Part shown: piece after piece, positions 47,694-56,613 of the stretch
Layout of the letters: every line of letters starts with the position of its first letter
How positions within the stretch are numbered: position 1 is the first letter of the stretch
Assembly: GCA_022826205.1 (NCBI GenBank)
Contig: JAJDVJ010000095.1
Coordinates: 26,165-90,164, forward strand
Source of the DNA: Silicimonas sp.
GTDB lineage: Bacteria > Pseudomonadota > Alphaproteobacteria > Rhodobacterales > Rhodobacteraceae
DNA length: 64,000 nucleotides
Reading direction: 5' to 3'
Notes under the pieces: model-generated
The model's input: the letters and a program-made list of their open reading frames with translations, nothing else
What the model was told of the DNA's origin: nothing
The model's database searches: none
Program-made: the position numbers and the translations under genes

Positions 47694-49072
47694 GACTCGG
47701 CATACTCCCCCTTGGCCGACCGACCTTTGACGTCGCCTTTGCCGAAGACAGCCTCGCGGCGATGCTGTCAGCACTGGATGCAACTAGGCACGAGATCATT
47801 GGTCCCCGTACGCTGCTGCTTGACGAGGGAGCCACACGCGCGGGCATGGCCGAGTTGCAGTCGGCGGGCGTGGATCAGGTGCTGATCCTTCAAGTGACCT
47901 TTACAGATGCCTCGATGACCGTCGCGGTCGGCGCGAGCTTTGATCAGCCACTGTCGATCTGGGCCATCCCCGAGCCGCGCAACGGCGGGCGACTCAGGCT
48001 CAATTCCTTCTGCGGGCTCAACCTTGCGGCCCATGCCCTGGGGCTGAACGATCAGGAATTTGGCTGGCTCTACGCCGAACCTTCGGGAGAGATCGGTGAA
48101 GACTTGAAGGCGCTGTTTCGTGGTGCGCGTCCGGCAAGAGATCTGCCTCTGGGTGCCGTGCCTGCGGCGACGCGCGAGGGCGAAGCCATTGCAAAGGCGA
48201 TTCGGGGGCGACGCATCGCCCGGATTGGCGAACATCCCGTCGGGTTCGACACCTGTGCTTATGACCCCGGCTTGCTCAAGGTCCTGGCCGGCGTCGAAGT
48301 TGATACGATGGACCTCGATGACCTTTTTGCCGCCGCTCGTGCAGCCACATCCGAGACCGCCAAGGCCCTTCGCGCCGAAGTTGCCGGGCAGTTGGACGGG
48401 CTGGACGATGTGGACCAGAGCGAACTCGACCGTTCACTGCGGCTGAAGGCCGGGCTGGACGATCTGCGAAGCAAGGGGCGCTACGACGCTTTTGCCATCC
48501 GGTGCTGGCCCGAGACCTTCACGGAATATGGCGGCGCGGTTTGCGGGCCAGCGGCGATGATGGGCGTGGCTCGCGTGCCCTGCGCTTGCGAAGCCGACGT
48601 CTACGGCGCGCTGACCCAATTGATCCTCTCGCAGGCGGCACAAGCGCCGGTGTTTCTGACCGATCTGGTCGACATGGATGTTCGCGACAATACCGGCGTG
48701 GTCTGGCACTGCGGGCAGGCACCGCTCTCCATGCGCGATCCGGCGTGTCCTGCCGAAGCAACCATCCACACCAACCGAAAGCAGCCACTGCTCCTTCAAT
48801 TCACGCTCAAGCCCGGCCCCGTGACCTTTCTGCGGATCAGTCAGGCCAAGGGTCGCCCGCACATGGTGCTGGGACATGGCGAGATGCTGCGCCGTCCGAT
48901 GGCGTTTACCGGCACCTCTGGTGTGGTGCGGTTCGAACGTGGGGTTGGCGCGGTGCTGGACGATATCATCGCCTCAAGGCTCGAACACCATTTGGCGCTG
49001 GCTTATGGCGATCACCGCGCGATGTTGCGCGGCGTGGCCGGGGCTATGGGTCTGCCGCTTTTGGAGCTTTGA
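47690..49072 (+). CDS. L-fucose/L-arabinose isomerase-like protein
   Basis: About 460 aa from ATG 47690, related to the fucose-isomerase superfamily (COG2407-type). The N-terminal Rossmann-like region begins MRLGILPLGRPTFDVAFAED and includes VDQVLILQVTFTDASMTVAV and PEPRNGGRLRLNSFCGLNLAA. The metal-site region is visible as TEYGGAVCGPAAMMG, VPCACEADVYGALTQLIL (with its Glu), LTDLVDMD (Asp) and VVWHCGQAP (His). Such enzymes interconvert aldoses and ketoses. Its place between a PfkB kinase, an aldolase-like scrap and two dehydrogenases points to sugar or sugar-acid catabolism. The substrate is unknown. Confidence 0.8.
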   Translation: MRLGILPLGRPTFDVAFAEDSLAAMLSALDATRHEIIGPRTLLLDEGATRAGMAELQSAGVDQVLILQVTFTDASMTVAVGASFDQPLSIWAIPEPRNGGRLRLNSFCGLNLAAHALGLNDQEFGWLYAEPSGEIGEDLKALFRGARPARDLPLGAVPAATREGEAIAKAIRGRRIARIGEHPVGFDTCAYDPGLLKVLAGVEVDTMDLDDLFAAARAATSETAKALRAEVAGQLDGLDDVDQSELDRSLRLKAGLDDLRSKGRYDAFAIRCWPETFTEYGGAVCGPAAMMGVARVPCACEADVYGALTQLILSQAAQAPVFLTDLVDMDVRDNTGVVWHCGQAPLSMRDPACPAEATIHTNRKQPLLLQFTLKPGPVTFLRISQAKGRPHMVLGHGEMLRRPMAFTGTSGVVRFERGVGAVLDDIIASRLEHHLALAYGDHRAMLRGVAGAMGLPLLEL

Positions 49073-49073
49073 C

Positions 49074-49276
49074 ATGAGCAAAAGAGACGGTTTGAACGGT
49101 TCGGGCATGATGATGCCAGGATCGACATCGATCTACCGGGGCTTTGCGGCCAGCCCACGCGCGAATTTGAAGGAATCGCGATCGAACTGCAGATCTGGCC
49201 CGCCGCAAACTTTTTGGGATTTGCCCAAGCGATGCTGCGCGCCCGGCAATACCTATCGCCAGCACACGCAACTTAA
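49074..49276 (+). pseudogene. Frameshifted small gene between isomerase and aldehyde dehydrogenase
   Basis: ATG 49074 opens a frame that looks unlike protein after about 10 codons and ends at 49298. From about 49100 the alternative frame reads convincingly: RIDIDLPGLCGQPTREFEG, then IAIELQIWPAANFLGFAQAM and LRARQYLSPAHAT, ending at TAA 49274. One missing base near 49100 would join the ATG to this frame. It is either a recent frameshift, a sequencing error or a remnant. Family not recognised. Confidence 0.4.
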
Positions 49277-49294
49277 CTTCTCAGAGGAAACGAC

Positions 49295-50749
49295 ATGAGC
49301 GAATTCAATGGCTTGCTGCTTGAGGCCAACTTGATTGACGGAGCCTGGACCGGTGCCGAAAGCGGTTCAGCGATCGATGTGACGAACCCCGCGACGGGCG
49401 AGGTTATCGGAACCGTGCCAAACTGCGGTGCCGAAGAAACAGCGCGCGCGATCGAGGCTGCGGCGAGGGCATTTGACAGCTATGCCCGCAGCGATCTTTC
49501 GCAGCGCGTGCGTTTGCTTCAAGACCTTCATGACGCGCTGATGGACAACCAGGAGGCGCTTGCGCTTCTGTTGACCTCTGAGCAGGGGAAGCCTCTGCCC
49601 GAAGCGCGGGGCGAGATTGCAATAGGCGCAGCCTATGTCCGCTGGTTCGCCGAGGAAATCCGACGTGCCAAGGGCGAGATTGTGCCGTCCCCAACGCGTG
49701 ACCGGCAGCTTCTGGTGACGCACCATCCCGTGGGCGTCGTCGGTGCAATCACGCCGTGGAATTTCCCATCTTCCATGCTCGCCCGCAAACTTGGGCCTGC
49801 ATTGGCTGCTGGCTGTACAGTCGTGGCCAAGCCGGCTACCGCGACCCCGTATTCCGGTCTGGCTTGGGGCAAGTTGTGTCAGGACGTGGGCTTTCCTGAT
49901 GGTGTGGTGAATGTCCTGACCGGTTCCGCCCGCGCCATCGGCGGGGCGATCATGGACAGTCCGACGGTGCGCAAGGTCACCTTCACCGGCTCGACCGAGG
50001 TCGGCAGGACACTCATCCGGCAAGCGGCCGACACCGTAAAGAAAGTGTCGATGGAGTTGGGCGGCAACGCGCCGTTCCTGGTGTTTGACGATGCCGATCT
50101 CGACGCGGCTGTCGAGGGAGCAATGATCGCAAAGTACCGCAACGCAGGACAGACATGCGTATGCACCAACCGGTTCTACGTGCAGGCAGGGGTATACGAT
50201 GCCTTTGTCTCCAAGCTGAAAGTCGCGACGGCCTCACTCGTCGTGGGCAATGGTGTCGAAGAGGGCGTCACGCAGGGACCCCTGATTGACGAAGCCGCGG
50301 TCCGGAAGGTTGAAGAGCTGATTGTCGACGCGACCGGAAAAGGCGGCACCATCATCCAAGGCGGACGACGCCATGGCATAGGCGGCACTTTTTTCGAGCC
50401 AACGACGATTGCCAACGCAACTCCTGACATGCGCTTTGCCACCGAGGAGATCTTCGGACCGCTTGCGGCGGTGTTCCGGTTCGACGACGAGGAAGAGGCC
50501 ATTGCAGCTGCCAACGCCACCGAATACGGGCTCGCCGCCTATGCTTACACGCGCGATCTTGGTCGTGCATTCCGGTTGAACGAAGGACTGGACTACGGCC
50601 TGATCGGCATCAATGCCGGACTGATCACCACCGTCGAGGCACCGTTTGGAGGATTGAAACAAAGCGGCATGGGCAAGGAAGGCGGAAGCCAGGGTCTCGA
50701 TGACTATCTCGAAACAAAATACATGTGCGTGGCGGGGTTGAATGCATGA
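49295..50749 (+). CDS. NAD(P)-dependent aldehyde dehydrogenase (GabD/succinate-semialdehyde type)
   Basis: Aldehyde dehydrogenase of 484 aa. Visible motifs are the N-terminal DVTNPATGEVIGTVPNCG, WNFPSSMLARKLGPALAAGCTVVAKPA (cofactor fold), FTGSTEVGRTL, MELGGNAPFLVFDDAD (the general-base Glu), and NAGQTCVCTNRFYV (the catalytic Cys). It closes with FGGLKQSGMGKEGG. AGAGGAAACGAC stands before the ATG. The sequence is GabD-like, but in this sugar operon it may oxidise a 3-carbon aldehyde such as lactaldehyde or sulfolactaldehyde rather than succinate semialdehyde (inference). Its stop overlaps the next start (ATGA). Confidence 0.92.
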   Translation: MSEFNGLLLEANLIDGAWTGAESGSAIDVTNPATGEVIGTVPNCGAEETARAIEAAARAFDSYARSDLSQRVRLLQDLHDALMDNQEALALLLTSEQGKPLPEARGEIAIGAAYVRWFAEEIRRAKGEIVPSPTRDRQLLVTHHPVGVVGAITPWNFPSSMLARKLGPALAAGCTVVAKPATATPYSGLAWGKLCQDVGFPDGVVNVLTGSARAIGGAIMDSPTVRKVTFTGSTEVGRTLIRQAADTVKKVSMELGGNAPFLVFDDADLDAAVEGAMIAKYRNAGQTCVCTNRFYVQAGVYDAFVSKLKVATASLVVGNGVEEGVTQGPLIDEAAVRKVEELIVDATGKGGTIIQGGRRHGIGGTFFEPTTIANATPDMRFATEEIFGPLAAVFRFDDEEEAIAAANATEYGLAAYAYTRDLGRAFRLNEGLDYGLIGINAGLITTVEAPFGGLKQSGMGKEGGSQGLDDYLETKYMCVAGLNA

Positions 50750-51663
50750 TCTTGATCACCGAGTTCATGGATGAAGCGGCAGTGGAGCGGCTGGAAGCGG
50801 CGCATCCAACCAGCTATGCCCCCCAGTTGGCTGACCGGCCCGAGGAGCTGGCCGCCCGAGTGGACGTTGTCCAGGCGTTGATCGTGCGCAATCGTACCCA
50901 GGTCACTGCTGCCCTGCTGGACGCGGCATCCAAATTGAAGGTGGTTGGACGGCTGGGCGTGGGGCTCGACAACATCGATCTTGACGCCTGCAATGCGCAG
51001 GGTGTCGAGGTGATCCCGGCCATCGGCGCCAATGCTCAATCGGTGGCCGAGTACGTGGTTGCGAACGCGCTGGTCTTGCTCAGGGGCGCCTACCAGTCCA
51101 ATGAGCGCATGTTGGCCGGCGATTGGCCGCGCGCAGATTGCTCCGGGCGCGAGGCATCGGGGCGGCGACTGGGGCTGATCGGCTTTGGCGCCAGCGGGCA
51201 AGAGACCGCGCGACTTGCACGGGCGCTGGGCATGCAGATAATGGCATTCGACCCGATGCTGCCGCCTGAGCACCCCGCATGGCAAGGCACCCAATCGGCC
51301 AGCTTGGACGAAGTCATGGAGCAGGCGGATGTGATCAGCATCCACGTCCCGCTAACAGACCATACCCGCCATATGATCAATGCAGACCGGCTGGCGCAGA
51401 TGAAGACCGGCGCCGTGGTGATCAATGCCGCCCGAGGCGGCGTGGTCGATGATGCCGCGCTGGCAGAGGCCCTGCATCGGGGGCAGATCGCGGGCGCAGC
51501 GCTTGACGTGTTTGAGATCGAGCCCTTGACACGGGATGCGGCACAAGTCTTCGCAGGAATTCATAATCTTGTCCTTACGCCGCATATCGCTGGTGTCACC
51601 AAGGACAGCAACATCCGTGTAAGTGCCATGATCGCAGATCAAGTGCTTGACCGGCTCGCATAG
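50746..51663 (+). CDS. D-isomer-specific 2-hydroxyacid dehydrogenase
   Basis: NAD(H)-dependent dehydrogenase of the SerA/D-lactate superfamily, 305 aa. The cofactor motif is GLIGFGASGQETARLARALG. The catalytic set appears in order: Arg in INAARGGVVDD, Glu in LDVFEIEPL, His in LTPHIAGV. The N-terminal region VVGRLGVGLDNIDLDAC is typical of phosphoglycerate and sulfolactate dehydrogenases. ATG 50746 overlaps the aldehyde dehydrogenase stop by ATGA. It is the last intact gene of the sugar operon and likely oxidises a 2-hydroxyacid produced by the previous enzyme. Confidence 0.9.
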   Translation: MILITEFMDEAAVERLEAAHPTSYAPQLADRPEELAARVDVVQALIVRNRTQVTAALLDAASKLKVVGRLGVGLDNIDLDACNAQGVEVIPAIGANAQSVAEYVVANALVLLRGAYQSNERMLAGDWPRADCSGREASGRRLGLIGFGASGQETARLARALGMQIMAFDPMLPPEHPAWQGTQSASLDEVMEQADVISIHVPLTDHTRHMINADRLAQMKTGAVVINAARGGVVDDAALAEALHRGQIAGAALDVFEIEPLTRDAAQVFAGIHNLVLTPHIAGVTKDSNIRVSAMIADQVLDRLA

Positions 51664-51771
51664 GAAGACCGGTGCCCAAGGAAATGGGAATCTGATCACC
51701 CCTTCCTGGCGACGGGCTTGGAACCGAGCAGCTTGACTGAATCTCGAATGGTCAGAATCCCATGGCAGTGA

Positions 51772-51948
51772 CAATTCTGCCACGGCTTCACGACGCTTCT
51801 CGCCGACCTCGGCACGCTGACGCTGAACGAGGTGACGCTGCCGGGCAGTCCAGACCACGCCTTCCCGCTGGTGGCGAAGCCGACCGAGCTGCAGGGCCGC
51901 GCGTTCGAGTTGCTGGACATCGACCCGGCCAAGGATGTTGCCATGTAA
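51772..51948 (+). mobile_element. C-terminal remnant of an IS4/IS1634-type transposase
   Basis: About 58 codons reading TTLLADLGTLTLNEVTLPG, then FPLVAKPTELQGRAFELL and DPAKDVAM to TAA 51946. This resembles the C-terminal tail of IS4-superfamily transposases, where LLADLATLT and PTPLQ-KAFELL are common. A stop lies just upstream in frame (51769), so the catalytic domain is gone. No terminal inverted repeats were recognised. It sits right after the sugar operon, marking past transposition. Confidence 0.55.
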
Positions 51949-52160
51949 GCGACAGGTCGAAACCGCCGGATTCCGCCCTTGGCCCCTTTTTTTTTGCGAA
52001 GGATTCCTGTCTGAACCCGGAATGAAGATCCGGCTAGTTGTCGAACGCAGGTGCCCCTTCGCTTCTTGGGTCTCTCCTGCTCTGCAAATTCGTTGCGTCG
52101 CGGCTACTGTCGCAGCATTGTACCGTTGTGTTCGCCGTTGGGACTTGTCAGGTAGCCGGC

Positions 52161-53213
52161 ATGGACCTGAGTCAACTGCCCCCCGCATTTTCCGGGCCCT
52201 CGGCATGGACCGGTCGCGAGATGCGCGACCGTACCGATTGGATCGTTGCCCTGACCGAGGATCAGGTGGACGAGATCGAAGTCGCGGCACGGCGCTTCCT
52301 TTCCACACGTGGCGATCCGGGAAAGATCAGGGCGGAAGACTTCCCTTTGTCACAGCTCTCCGGGCACCTTGTGCAACTTCGGGACACCCTCCTTCACGGC
52401 CGTGGTTTCGAGGTGATCAGGGGCCTGCCGGTCGCGGGCTACGACCAGCGCCTTGCCGCAACGATTTTCTGCGGGATCGGCGCGCATTTGGGCAAAGCGC
52501 GTTCGCAAAACGCGCAAGGGCATGTTCTCGGTCATGTGCGCGATCTCGGGGCGAGTCCGGATGACCCGAACAGCCGGATCTACCAGACCCGTGCGCGGCA
52601 GACGTTTCATACGGACAGTGCGGACGTCGTGGGGCTTCTTTGCCTGCGCGAAGCCCGGAAAGGGGGCGACAGCCTTCTCGTGAGCGCTGAAGCGATCTAC
52701 AACCGGATGCTGCAAGAGCGGCCCGATCTGCTGGCATTGCTCTTTGACCCAATCGCGACGGATCGTCGGGGCGAGGTTCCGGAAGGGATGAAGCCCTATA
52801 CCGAGATTCCGCCCCTGTCCTGGCATGAAGGTCATCTGACGGTCTATTACCAGCGGCAGTACATTGACAGCGCCAGCAGGTTTCCGGACGCGATGCGCTT
52901 GACGCCGGTACATGTCGATGCGCTGGACATGTTCGACAGGTTGGCAAACGATCCGGATCTTCATCTCTCGATGCGGCTGCGGCCTGGTGACATGCAGTTC
53001 GTCTACAACCATGGCCAGCTTCACGACCGCACGGGTTTTCTGGACTGGCCGGATCCGGAACGGAGACGGCACCTTCTGCGGCTCTGGCTGAGCGTGCCGG
53101 GCGATCGCCCATTGCCGCCCGTATTCGCACAGCGCTACGGCTCGATCACGATCGGCGACCGCGGCGGAATCGTTACTCCGGAGACAAGGCTCCACGCTCC
53201 GATCGACGTCTGA
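52161..53213 (+). CDS. TauD/TfdA-family Fe(II)/2-oxoglutarate-dependent dioxygenase
   Basis: Non-haem iron oxygenase of about 350 aa. The iron-binding facial triad is visible: HTDSADVVGLLCL (H-x-D) and the distal His in YNHGQLHDRTGF. An Arg that binds 2-oxoglutarate is expected about a dozen residues later (PERRRHLLRLWL). The N-terminal region contains DWIVALTEDQVDEIEVAAR and RGFEVIRGLPV. The frame opens at 52038, but ATG 52161 gives the natural start. The substrate is unknown; this subgroup is common in marine alphaproteobacteria. It lies within the pnp–rpsO insert and is convergent with the DUF3775 gene. Confidence 0.87.
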   Translation: MDLSQLPPAFSGPSAWTGREMRDRTDWIVALTEDQVDEIEVAARRFLSTRGDPGKIRAEDFPLSQLSGHLVQLRDTLLHGRGFEVIRGLPVAGYDQRLAATIFCGIGAHLGKARSQNAQGHVLGHVRDLGASPDDPNSRIYQTRARQTFHTDSADVVGLLCLREARKGGDSLLVSAEAIYNRMLQERPDLLALLFDPIATDRRGEVPEGMKPYTEIPPLSWHEGHLTVYYQRQYIDSASRFPDAMRLTPVHVDALDMFDRLANDPDLHLSMRLRPGDMQFVYNHGQLHDRTGFLDWPDPERRRHLLRLWLSVPGDRPLPPVFAQRYGSITIGDRGGIVTPETRLHAPIDV

Positions 53214-53216
53214 CTT

Positions 53217-53657
53217 TCAGACGTTGATTTCCTCGTATTCGCTGCAGCTTCGACCGATCGTGGCGAGGCCTTCCTCAAGGTAGTCGGGCAGCAGCGGTGT
53301 TCCGACGAGATACTCCGCGGTGCGGTCGTTGTGCTGGCTGAATGCCAGGCCCTTCGCCTCGGCCCAGCTGTCCGGGCCGTCGCCACGTCCCATCCACATG
53401 ATGGCGACGAGATCGACCTGGGCTCCGTCTGACAGATCCGAGATGAAGGACTTCAATTCTGTTTCAACCGGATCCGATGGCCGGTCCTCGAGAACCGCGG
53501 CATCGATGTCGTCATCGTCGAGCGGCGATGCATCGGGGTCGGAAGATGCGGTCTTGACGTCGAATTCGCGCGACTTGGCGATGATGAAGCAGACCGTGTC
53601 AAGCGGCACCCGGATGTCGGGCAGTTCGCTGTCAGGCGTTTGTCGGCTGAGCGTCAT
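53217..53657 (-). CDS. DUF3775 domain protein
   Basis: Conserved alphaproteobacterial protein of 146 aa with no known function. The family core is recognisable at the C-terminal end: GAQVDLVAIMWMGRGDG, then FSQHNDRTAEYLVGTPLLPDYLEEGLA. The middle is acidic and low-complexity (DDDDIDAAVLED). It ends 4 bases from the stop of the convergent dioxygenase gene. It is transcribed in the same direction as rpsO, which lies 143 bases upstream. Confidence 0.78.
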   Translation of the reverse strand: MTLSRQTPDSELPDIRVPLDTVCFIIAKSREFDVKTASSDPDASPLDDDDIDAAVLEDRPSDPVETELKSFISDLSDGAQVDLVAIMWMGRGDGPDSWAEAKGLAFSQHNDRTAEYLVGTPLLPDYLEEGLATIGRSCSEYEEINV

Positions 53658-53800
53658 GGATACGGCCTCCTGAATTGCATCCAGATTGCCAAGTATCCGG
53701 GCGATTGTGAATGCCTCGGTTCAGGAATGGTCAGGCATGGCGAATGTCTCGGCGCGCCCGTGCCCGCCGGTGGTGTCAATCCCATGCTGCAAACAGTGTG

Positions 53801-54070
53801 TTAGCGGCGAAGGCCAAGCCGCTGGATGAGATCCTGGTAGCGCGACACGTCCTTGCGTTTCACGAAGTCCAGGAGCTTTCGGCGCTGCGCGACAAGTTTC
53901 AAAAGGCCGCGGCGCGAATGGTTGTCCTTCTTGTGGGTCTTGAAGTGCTCGGTCAGGGTCGCGATGCGGGTCGACAGGATGGCAACCTGAACCTCGGGCG
54001 AACCGGTGTCGCCCTCCTTCGTGCCATATTCCTTGATGACACGTGCCTTCTCTTCAGCGGTGATCGACAT
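53801..54070 (-). CDS. rpsO: 30S ribosomal protein S15
   Basis: Binds 16S rRNA early in 30S assembly and often regulates its own mRNA. It has 89 aa with the full family signature: [40 protein letters not shown] start ([14 protein letters not shown]), [19 protein letters not shown], and [20 protein letters not shown]. It is normally followed directly by pnp; here about 8 kb intervenes. A candidate promoter lies about 75–100 bases upstream. Confidence 0.97.
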   Translation of the reverse strand: MSITAEEKARVIKEYGTKEGDTGSPEVQVAILSTRIATLTEHFKTHKKDNHSRRGLLKLVAQRRKLLDFVKRKDVSRYQDLIQRLGLRR

Positions 54071-54142
54071 CGGGGTCTCCTTTTTGGTTCATGGCACAAG
54101 CCGGGATGTCGTCCAGCAGGGCCCGTGGAGGTCGGATGCGCG

Positions 54143-54171
54143 CATATAGTCGGCGCCACGGCGATTGAAAA
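54143..54171 (-). promoter_or_regulatory. Candidate sigma-70 promoter for rpsO
   Basis: On the minus strand TTTTCA and TATATG are separated by exactly 17 bases, upstream of the rpsO ATG. Each box matches 4 of 6 consensus bases, in a locally AT-rich patch next to a run of A residues. Moderate support only. Confidence 0.4.
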
Positions 54172-54268
54172 GGGCCTTTTTTCGCGCAACGGTCGCGGAG
54201 CCGTCCTGGATTCAGGGACGCGTCAAGCCGCACGGCAAGGGATCGAATTGCCACGAAGCCCGCGATTC

Positions 54269-54793
54269 TCAACCAACAAGTTCGCGCAATGGCGTGGGTC
54301 TTGACCGGTAGGAGACATAGAGTGGATGCCGGGGGTGCCCTGAACTGGTCACGCCAAGGGCAAGCAAGGGCTTCGACGATGCGAGGAGGAGTTTGAGCAC
54401 CGATTGCCCCTGTCCGCGATGTGCGCCGTGAATGCCCCAGGCGCACAGGACGTCGTCGGCCCAATCAACGGCGACAAGAATCTGCGCCCTGTTGTCCGGT
54501 CCTTCGGGCGTTTGTGCGCGCCTGAGCAGCGACGGATCGGTTTCTCGAAGGGCAAACAGGTTGCAGACCCGGAACCCGCCATAGCCAAGCATGCGGGCGC
54601 GCCGCTCGCATCGCTCGATAGTGGGGTCGTTCGCACGCTCTGTTGCCGTCGACGGATTCAACATGATGTAGAGAAAACGGCGGTCGTCGGGGTTCCAGAT
54701 GCGCGTCAGCGAATAGCGGTACCTATTGCACGCCGAATAAACCGCCTCGCTGACCCGATGCCCGTCGTCGTGGCGTCGCGTTACTAGGTTCAT
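54269..54793 (-). CDS. DUF1643 family protein
   Basis: Conserved protein of 174 aa found in bacteria and phages; no established function. The family signature is clear: [44 protein letters not shown] block ([20 protein letters not shown]), [18 protein letters not shown], and the C-terminal [18 protein letters not shown]. The start overlaps the truB stop by ATGA, so it is coupled to truB. It sits between truB and rpsO, where many genomes have no gene. Confidence 0.88.
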   Translation of the reverse strand: MNLVTRRHDDGHRVSEAVYSACNRYRYSLTRIWNPDDRRFLYIMLNPSTATERANDPTIERCERRARMLGYGGFRVCNLFALRETDPSLLRRAQTPEGPDNRAQILVAVDWADDVLCAWGIHGAHRGQGQSVLKLLLASSKPLLALGVTSSGHPRHPLYVSYRSRPTPLRELVG

Positions 54794-55695
54794 GGTCGGA
54801 ACACCCGGTCAGGACGAAACTCGCCCGACATGTAGGTGCCGATGGCAACCGGATGTCCCCGATGCGCCGCCCAGCACCTTTCCCCGAAAGCAGCATCGGA
54901 GGCGATGACCAGTCCAGGACTGCCGTTGCGGATGCGGGCGACGGCTTCCTCCGAGACCTGGACCTGCGCCAGATTGGCAAGGCCGGTTTCGAGCGGAAGG
55001 ATCAGTTCGTCAATCTCCGGGGTCCGGGCCAGCGGCTCGATCCGGTCGAACGCGACCGCATGGTCGACATGAAAGGGTCCGGACCATGTGCGGCGCAGCT
55101 GGACAACGTGAGCTTCGGTGCCGAGCGCGTGGCCAAGATCGCGCGCGATGGAGCGCACATACGTTCCCTTGCCGCAAACCATTTCGAGGGTGACATGGTC
55201 GGGGTCGGGCCGATCGACGAGGCTGAGGCTTTCGACATGGACGGGCCTTGGCGCAATCGGCACGTCCTCGCCGGCCCTGGCCCGTTCATACGCGCGTTCC
55301 CCGTCAATCTTGATTGCGGAATACGTGGGCGGAACCTGCTCGATGCCGCCTTCAAACGTCGCCAGCGCGGCCTGCAAGGCTTCGTCGCCAGGTCGCACGT
55401 CAGAAGAGGCGATGACCTCGCCTTCCGCGTCATCAGTGTCAGTCGCCTGGCCAAGGCGAATCGTGAACTTGTAGGCCTTTGATGCGTCGGTGACATAGGG
55501 AATGGTCTTCGTGGCTTCGCCGAGTGCCACGGCGAGCAGGCCGGAAGCTGCCGGGTCGAGCGTGCCCGCGTGCCCGGCCTTCCTTGCATCGAGCGCCCAT
55601 CTGATCTTGTTGACCACGGCCGTCGATGTCGGTCCGGGAGGCTTGTCCACCGGAAGCCAGCCGGAGATTTTGCGTCCCTTCTTCCTCCGTACCAT
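54790..55695 (-). CDS. truB: tRNA pseudouridine(55) synthase TruB
   Basis: Makes the universal pseudouridine 55 in the tRNA T-loop. Family motifs are [48 protein letters not shown] (with the catalytic Asp), [18 protein letters not shown] and [15 protein letters not shown]. At 301 aa it includes the C-terminal extension. It is followed by DUF1643 with an ATGA overlap. Its neighbours rbfA and rpsO match the usual translation cluster. Confidence 0.96.
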   Translation of the reverse strand: MVRRKKGRKISGWLPVDKPPGPTSTAVVNKIRWALDARKAGHAGTLDPAASGLLAVALGEATKTIPYVTDASKAYKFTIRLGQATDTDDAEGEVIASSDVRPGDEALQAALATFEGGIEQVPPTYSAIKIDGERAYERARAGEDVPIAPRPVHVESLSLVDRPDPDHVTLEMVCGKGTYVRSIARDLGHALGTEAHVVQLRRTWSGPFHVDHAVAFDRIEPLARTPEIDELILPLETGLANLAQVQVSEEAVARIRNGSPGLVIASDAAFGERCWAAHRGHPVAIGTYMSGEFRPDRVFRP

Positions 55696-55881
55696 CTGGA
55701 TTCCTTTCCGAGAGGGCAGGGTGCTAGCCCCGAAGGAGCGCGGCTGTCAATGTGCGCGAAAGGCGACGAAGGCATGTCCGCGCCCTGCCTCGGGCGGACA
55801 TGCCGTGCCACCCTTACGGGTGTGGGATGACGGTTGCTTCCCGTGCGAAGGAAGGTGCTGGCGAACCCGTTGCAGTGGAGC

Positions 55882-56613
55882 CTACCTCGTGACGCCCAGG
55901 ATCGGGCCCATGGGCAAGCCGAAATCGTGACGCCCGATCATTGGCGCGTACAGACGGGAGACCTTGCCGTCGAGAAAGAGCGCGTCAGGGGTCTTGAACA
56001 CGTCACGGAACAGTCGGGCAAAGCGGTGAAAATTCACGGGCTGATCCGAGATCGCGGCCACGATGCGCCCGTCTTCCGTCACCCCGATTCCGTTGCGGAT
56101 GAAACGGGACGGCGAGTCGGCAAGGAAGCGAGGATGAAGCTGTCCGTCGATGACCAGCAAGGGGCCGGACTGGGTTGCGAAGCTGCAGGAGGGCCCGGAC
56201 CGGACAAAGCTGCGGGACTCGATGATGCCTGCAGTGCTTTCGTCCAGGCAAAGAACGCCGTTAGGCAGGAGCCCAAAATTACCGGGTCCGTCACTGGTGA
56301 TAACCGGCGCGAGCTCCAGCCCGTCCTCGACATACAGTCCGACCGGGTCCCGGTTCGGGTGATACATGCCACCATTCATGGCAAGAACCAGATGACGGCC
56401 TCGGGTTCCAACATATGCCGCAACGTTGTCAAAACTGCCGAAAGGCCTGCCGTCAGCGTCTTTCAGGAACAGCCGGACTGCCTCCTCTGCCGGGTCGATC
56501 TCGCAGGCCGTGAACGGCACGTTCTCGAAGGCCAGGCTCCAGCAGTCTGCGGCGAGGGCGCCTGTGCACAGCGAGGCGTTAGTCAGTGTCAAGATCGCGG
56601 CGAACGTTTTCAT
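55882..56613 (-). CDS. DUF2233 / phosphodiester glycosidase-family periplasmic protein
   Basis: About 243 aa with a signal peptide ([18 protein letters not shown]). The domain is of the NAGPA-like phosphodiester glycosidase type: HLVLAMNGGMYHPNRDPVGLY, NFGLLPNGVLCLDE, GPLLVIDGQLHPRF, and DALFLDGKVSRLYAP. It may act on periplasmic glycans, but the substrate is unknown. ATG 56613 lies inside the end of rbfA (35-base overlap), so it is translated from the same message. It is an odd companion for ribosome-assembly genes, though the arrangement recurs in relatives as far as I recall. Confidence 0.85.
   Translation of the reverse strand: MKTFAAILTLTNASLCTGALAADCWSLAFENVPFTACEIDPAEEAVRLFLKDADGRPFGSFDNVAAYVGTRGRHLVLAMNGGMYHPNRDPVGLYVEDGLELAPVITSDGPGNFGLLPNGVLCLDESTAGIIESRSFVRSGPSCSFATQSGPLLVIDGQLHPRFLADSPSRFIRNGIGVTEDGRIVAAISDQPVNFHRFARLFRDVFKTPDALFLDGKVSRLYAPMIGRHDFGLPMGPILGVTR

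Noticed and set aside
51980..51996. Run of T residues as a terminator
   Set aside because: No GC-rich stem precedes the run on the plus strand, so it was not called.
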